Source: Bifidobacterium commune
GTDB lineage: Bacteria; Actinomycetota; Actinomycetes; Actinomycetales; Bifidobacteriaceae
Assembly: GCF_900094885.1 (NCBI RefSeq)
Contig: NZ_FMBL01000003.1
Span: 120,336 to 184,335, forward strand
DNA: 64,000 nucleotides
Direction: 5' to 3'
In this document: positions 62,739-64,000 of the stretch, piece after piece
Numbering within the stretch: position 1 is the first letter of the stretch
How the letters are laid out: every line of letters begins with the position of its first letter
The notes under the pieces: model-generated
Databases searched by the model: none
The model's input: the letters and a program-made list of their open reading frames with translations, nothing else
Told to the model about the DNA's origin: nothing
Position numbers and translations under genes: made by a program

Positions 62739-64000
62739 TTAGGATGTTGCGCGTTTGCGGATGATGGTGGCACCCAGTCCGGTTAGAAGTGTCATTGTCA
62801 TGAGGATGACGGCGGCTGTGATGTTGCTGCCTGTTTTTGACAGTGTGCTGGTGCCGGTCGAAGGGGCGGATGTCTTCGCGTGGTTTGTGTCTGGTTTCGG
62901 ATCGGGTGTTGGAGCCGGTGCTGGCATGGGTGTCGGTGCCGGAAGGACCGGGCCTGGTATTGGCATAGGAGTGGGCGTAGGAGTGGGCGTAGGAGTGGGC
63001 GTAGGAGTGGGCGTGGGAGTGGGCGTGGGAGTGGGCGTAGGAGTGGGCGTGGGAGTGGGCGTAGGAGTAGGAGTAGGCTTGGGCGTAGGCGTAGGCGTCG
63101 GTACGGGATCTACCGGCTGCTCAATGGAACCTGTGAATATGATGGAACCGGGTCTCTCTTCGAATGTCAGGCTTACTGTGGTGCTGCTGCCCAGGTCGGT
63201 CCTTTCCCATGTTGCGCGTCCGGTTGCTGGGTCGTATTTTCCGCTGGTGGGAGTCATGCTAGTGGGGGTGATGGGCGACCCGTCTACCCGTTTCGCGGTC
63301 TCCATAGTCACAGGAGAGTCGATGGTGGCGGGAAGAATCGCCTTTTGGTTCCTGGCGTTTATTACTTGCACTTTTGTGATGTGGTGAAGCGGGCTGACAT
63401 CGCTGACTCGGTTGTCGTTTATGTCAAGTTGGGTCAGGTCGGTGAGGTTTTGTAGTGGGGTCACATCGCTGACTCGGTTGTTGCCTAAGTTAAGTTGGGT
63501 CAGGTCGGTGAGGTTTTGTAGTGGGGTCACATCGCTAATCTGATTGTCGCTCAGGAAAAGTTGGGTCATTTTGGTGTGGTTTTGCAGCGGTGTGATGTCG
63601 CTGACCTGATTCTTCCTCAGTCCGAGGGCTAGGAGGTTGAGGTTTCTGAGTGCGGTGATATCGCTGATCTCATTAACGTTCGCGGCGACGAGGACGAGGT
63701 TGGTGAGGTTTTGCAGCGGTGTGATGTCGCTGATGTGATTGCCGCTTATGTAGACGAATTTGAGTGCGGTAAGGTTTCTGAGTGCGGTGATATCGCTGAT
63801 CTCATTGCTGATCAGGGAGAGGTAGGTGAGTTTGACAAGGTTGCGTAGTGGACTGGCGTCGGCAATCTGATTGTAGTCTAGCATCAGGTGTTCGATATTG
63901 GTGCAATTTTGGAGTGAAGTTATGTTGGTGACCTTATTTTGGGTCAGGCTGATGTCTCGAAGTTTGGTGAGGTTTTGCAGCGGTGTGATGTCGCTGATCT
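62739..64000 (-). CDS. Leucine-rich-repeat cell-wall protein with Pro-Thr spacer and LSKTG anchor, partial (N-terminus beyond the right edge)
   Basis: The visible 420 codons begin inside an internalin-like LRR array of 21-22-residue units of the form [20 protein letters not shown] (for example [20 protein letters not shown]). An internalin-type cap ([20 protein letters not shown]) and a small Ig-like strand region follow. Then comes a wall-spanning segment of about 25 Pro-Thr pairs, coded by 12-bp tandem repeats. The C-terminus is a sorting signal: LSKTG, a hydrophobic helix ([20 protein letters not shown]) and RKRATS. The Ser in place of Pro in LPxTG parallels the LAKTG of the BspA-like protein. 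Ligand unknown; LRR wall proteins commonly mediate adhesion. Confidence 0.88.
   Translation of the reverse strand, partial: ISDITPLQNLTKLRDISLTQNKVTNITSLQNCTNIEHLMLDYNQIADASPLRNLVKLTYLSLISNEISDITALRNLTALKFVYISGNHISDITPLQNLTNLVLVAANVNEISDITALRNLNLLALGLRKNQVSDITPLQNHTKMTQLFLSDNQISDVTPLQNLTDLTQLNLGNNRVSDVTPLQNLTDLTQLDINDNRVSDVSPLHHITKVQVINARNQKAILPATIDSPVTMETAKRVDGSPITPTSMTPTSGKYDPATGRATWERTDLGSSTTVSLTFEERPGSIIFTGSIEQPVDPVPTPTPTPKPTPTPTPTPTPTPTPTPTPTPTPTPTPTPTPTPTPTPMPIPGPVLPAPTPMPAPAPTPDPKPDTNHAKTSAPSTGTSTLSKTGSNITAAVILMTMTLLTGLGATIIRKRATS
62961..63100 (-). repeat. 12-bp tandem repeats coding the Pro-Thr wall spacer
   Basis: The unit GTAGGAGTGGGC (plus strand) and one-base variants (GTGGGAGTGGGC) recur about eleven times, each giving two Pro-Thr pairs on the minus strand. 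The length is a multiple of three, so slippage would change spacer length without breaking the frame. Confidence 0.85.

Noticed and set aside
62755..63387. Plus-strand frame with a long Gly-Val repeat
   Set aside because: It is the antisense reading of the Pro-Thr repeat of the LRR protein; the minus-strand frame has the sorting signal and LRRs.

Overview
The window looks like chromosome of a Bifidobacterium or close relative (Bifidobacteriaceae). Composition is moderately high GC. An actinobacterial FHA-FHA-PstP-RodA cell-division/signalling cluster sits at the left edge. zwf is coupled to the actinobacterium-specific opcA. GH13 oligosaccharide metabolism is present, and several genes appear to start without a leader, with a TANNNT hexamer 6-8 nt before the start codon. 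I cannot name the species. I see no prophage, insertion sequence or CRISPR array.

Layout. 1-3.9 kb (minus): fhaA-fhaB-pstP-rodA/ftsW, cut by the edge. 4-16.5 kb: S9 peptidase, PatB/MalY C-S lyase, tRNA-Leu(CAG), tgt, htrA, an atypical P1B-type ATPase and purA. 16.6-17.9 kb: a decayed AbiE-type (type IV) toxin-antitoxin locus. 18-22.7 kb: DASS anion symporter, MenI-like hotdog thioesterase, menB and menE. 23-29 kb: ilvC, a DUF4190/DUF5067-like lipidless membrane protein, and lysP divergent from a CycA-like permease. 29.1-33.7 kb: a structured leader with a small RHH-like gene, then a heterodimeric ABC exporter. 33.7-39.4 kb: two tandem BspA/DUF285 leucine-rich surface proteins, one a pseudogene and one intact with a non-canonical LAKTG sorting signal. 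39.5-47.9 kb: MHS-family transporter, AbiEi-like protein, metG, a candidate small RNA, aldo/keto reductase, small Cys-containing protein, DUF4235 protein and histidine phosphatase. 48-53 kb: GH13 alpha-glucosidase, tyrosine phosphatase and gnd. 53.4-54 kb: relics of an ABC transporter. 54.2-57.7 kb (minus): zwf-opcA-pgl. 57.9-59.2 kb: nrdF preceded by tandem NrdR boxes. 59.5-62.3 kb: amino-acid permease plus isoleucine 2-epimerase-like PLP enzyme. 62.7-64 kb: LRR surface protein with a long Pro-Thr wall spacer and an LSKTG anchor, cut by the right edge.

How the genes fit together. The oxidative pentose-phosphate arm is almost complete here (zwf, opcA, pgl, gnd). Amino-acid handling is well represented (lysP, CycA-like, APC permease with epimerase, ilvC, PatB). 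menE-menB-menI encode exactly the three steps from o-succinylbenzoate to 1,4-dihydroxy-2-naphthoate. No other men gene is in the window, and a dicarboxylate-type symporter lies next door. That set, the 11-bp-phased repeats before htrA, the NrdR boxes, a perfect CRP-type palindrome before the symporter, and the CUCCUCC-bearing candidate sRNA are the observations most worth testing.
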